Source: Lewinellaceae bacterium
GTDB taxonomy: Bacteria > Bacteroidota > Bacteroidia > Chitinophagales > Saprospiraceae
Assembly (NCBI GenBank): GCA_016713985.1
Contig: JADJOD010000011.1
Location: 1-64,000 of the forward strand
Direction: 5' to 3'
Length of the DNA: 64,000 nt
Below the pieces are notes generated by a model, which made no database searches, was not told the DNA's origin, and saw only the letters and a list, made by a program, of their open reading frames with translations. Position numbers and translations under genes: made by a program. This document shows, in pieces, positions 63,157-64,000 of this stretch. Within the stretch, counting starts at the first letter, position 1. Each line of letters begins with the position of its first letter.

Positions 63157-64000
63157 GTGCCAAAGATATGCAAAACCTTTCCAGCCACGGTTTCCCCGAT
63201 GGCCAGCGAAGCGGTAGCGGCCGGGCTTGGCGCGTTGCAAACATGAACGCAGCGTTTTCGTTCCAGAATGAAAAAATCGTCGAGCAGATTACCGTCGCCG
63301 TCGCAGGCCATGGCCCGAACCCCGCTTCTGCCGGGAATCACGTCGTCTTCACTGATTTCCGGAACAAGGCGCCGGAGTGCCCGTACGAAGTGTCGTTTCG
63401 AATAAGAGCGCTGCATTTCCGCCCAGCCGTCGCGCCAATACTTTCGCGCAATTTTTTGAAAACCGGAAAAAGCAAGGATTTCGAGCAACTCCCTGATATT
63501 CAGGTCCCAACGGGAATAACTTTCCCGGCCAAAAGCCAAAACGGCATTGGGACCGGCCTCGATGCCGCCCCCGATCATTCGTGTAAAATGGACCCCGAGA
63601 AAAGGGAAATCGGGGTTGGGAACGGGGTAGATGAGGTTGTTTACGAGGTGTTGCCGGTCGGGTTTCAGTTCGTAAAACTCGCCGCGAAAAGGCAGGATTT
63701 GCACACCCGGGTGTTCTCCGGCGAGCCGGGTGATCGTATCCGAATATAACCCGCCGCAATTGACAAAAACCCGGGCCGAAAATTCGCAATTTCCGGCCGT
63801 TACCATTACCTCGTCCGGGTTTTCCTGTATTGCGACCACTTTGTGTCCGGTGAATATCCGGCCGCCCTTATCCGCGATCAGTTCCGCGTATTTTCTGGCA
63901 ACCGTGCCGTAGTCAATAATACCCGCCTGGGGAACCAACACGGCTTCTATGCAGCGAACGTGGGGTTCTATTCCGGCGACTTCTTCCGGGCTGATTTTGC
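63141..64000 (-). CDS. lhgO: L-2-hydroxyglutarate oxidase LhgO-like, N-terminus outside window
   Basis: The 3' part only (286 codons). The frame is open to the right edge, upstream residues reading KISPEEVAGIEPHVRCIEAV. It shows LVPQAGIIDYGTVARKYAEL, VFVNCGGLYSDTITRLAG, ILPFRGEFYELKPDRQHLVN, IYPVPNPDFPFLGVHFTRMI, GGGIEAGPNAVLAFGRESYS, IPGRSGVRAMACDGDGNLLD and CNAPSPAATASLAIGETVAG. The last closes the FAD domain. These are the LhgO/YgaF signatures of a DAO-fold flavoprotein that oxidises L-2-hydroxyglutarate to 2-oxoglutarate. The FAD dinucleotide motif lies outside the window. It shares its end with the deacetylase-like gene. Confidence 0.92.
   Translation of the reverse strand, partial: KISPEEVAGIEPHVRCIEAVLVPQAGIIDYGTVARKYAELIADKGGRIFTGHKVVAIQENPDEVMVTAGNCEFSARVFVNCGGLYSDTITRLAGEHPGVQILPFRGEFYELKPDRQHLVNNLIYPVPNPDFPFLGVHFTRMIGGGIEAGPNAVLAFGRESYSRWDLNIRELLEILAFSGFQKIARKYWRDGWAEMQRSYSKRHFVRALRRLVPEISEDDVIPGRSGVRAMACDGDGNLLDDFFILERKRCVHVCNAPSPAATASLAIGETVAGKVLHIFGTCSTL
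63161..63168 (-). promoter_or_regulatory. Possible internal -7 element ahead of deacetylase-like gene
   Basis: The minus strand reads TATCTTTG, an exact -7 consensus, only 5 bases before ATG 63156 and within the lhgO coding region. If used, the transcript would be nearly leaderless. Chance occurrence in coding sequence is possible. Confidence 0.2.

Overview
The window looks like a chromosomal segment of a Bacteroidota bacterium, most likely a Saprospiria-type lineage (lineage is inference). Supporting signs are TAnnTTTG-type -7 promoter elements, weak Shine-Dalgarno sequences, a kelch protein with a type IX secretion C-terminal domain, an UpxY-like NusG paralogue, a receiver-AraC membrane regulator and a CxxxY-type CcmE. 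GC is moderate, near 50 percent by eye. No rRNA, tRNA, CRISPR array, phage gene or intact transposase was seen.

Layout. 1-8.3 kb holds the end of a histidine kinase, a vanadium-haloperoxidase-like/PAP2 protein, an outer-membrane-barrel-like protein, a membrane-anchored Ppx/GppA-like ASKHA-fold protein, an aspartate aminotransferase with a co-transcribed membrane protein, and a membrane-bound TPR/receiver/AraC regulator. 8.4-10.6 kb is a NitT/TauT-type ABC permease and ATPase pair without a binding protein, ending in a tandem array of 30-bp palindromic repeats. 10.7-15.6 kb has ccmE and ccmF, separated by a MITE-like element and a kelch/T9SS gene on the opposite strand. 15.7-22.5 kb has an AhpD-like protein, a TPR protein, the three-gene proton-translocating transhydrogenase (pntA1-pntA2-pntB), a GNAT acetyltransferase and a nucleoid-associated protein.

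22.7-64 kb is a large surface-polysaccharide locus. Three overlapping or adjacent glycosyltransferase genes run rightward (22.7-26.4 kb). They converge on a long, almost gap-free leftward array from the right edge to 26.4 kb. The array supplies GDP-mannose and GDP-L-fucose (manC, gmd, fcl), an alpha-1,2-fucosyltransferase of family GT11, and most steps of a UDP-2,3-diacetamido-2,3-dideoxy-uronic acid pathway (TviB/WbpA-like dehydrogenase, WbpE-like aminotransferase, WbpD-like acetyltransferase, WbpI/WecB-like 2-epimerase). It also encodes an AsnB-type amidotransferase, about nine glycosyltransferases, an FkbM methyltransferase, a WcaF-like acetyltransferase, Wzy- and Wzx-like membrane proteins, Wzz, a Wza-like SLBB exporter, a Wzi-like barrel and a polysaccharide-deacetylase-like protein. 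Regulators or accessory genes in it are UpxY/NusG, a winged-helix protein with a degenerate nucleotidyltransferase domain, and a SUMF1-like lipoprotein. metH and lhgO are embedded in the array. WbpB, a Wzc kinase and an initiating phosphoglycosyltransferase are not in the window.

A striking property is the number of single-frameshift lesions: 14 in 13 genes, including metH, pntB, gmd, wza and asnB. Most lie in or beside short homopolymers, with intact conserved motifs on both sides. I read these mainly as consensus indel errors, so I annotate each broken gene as one reconstructed CDS with its frameshift position. Motif coordinates for promoters and hairpins may be off by one base.
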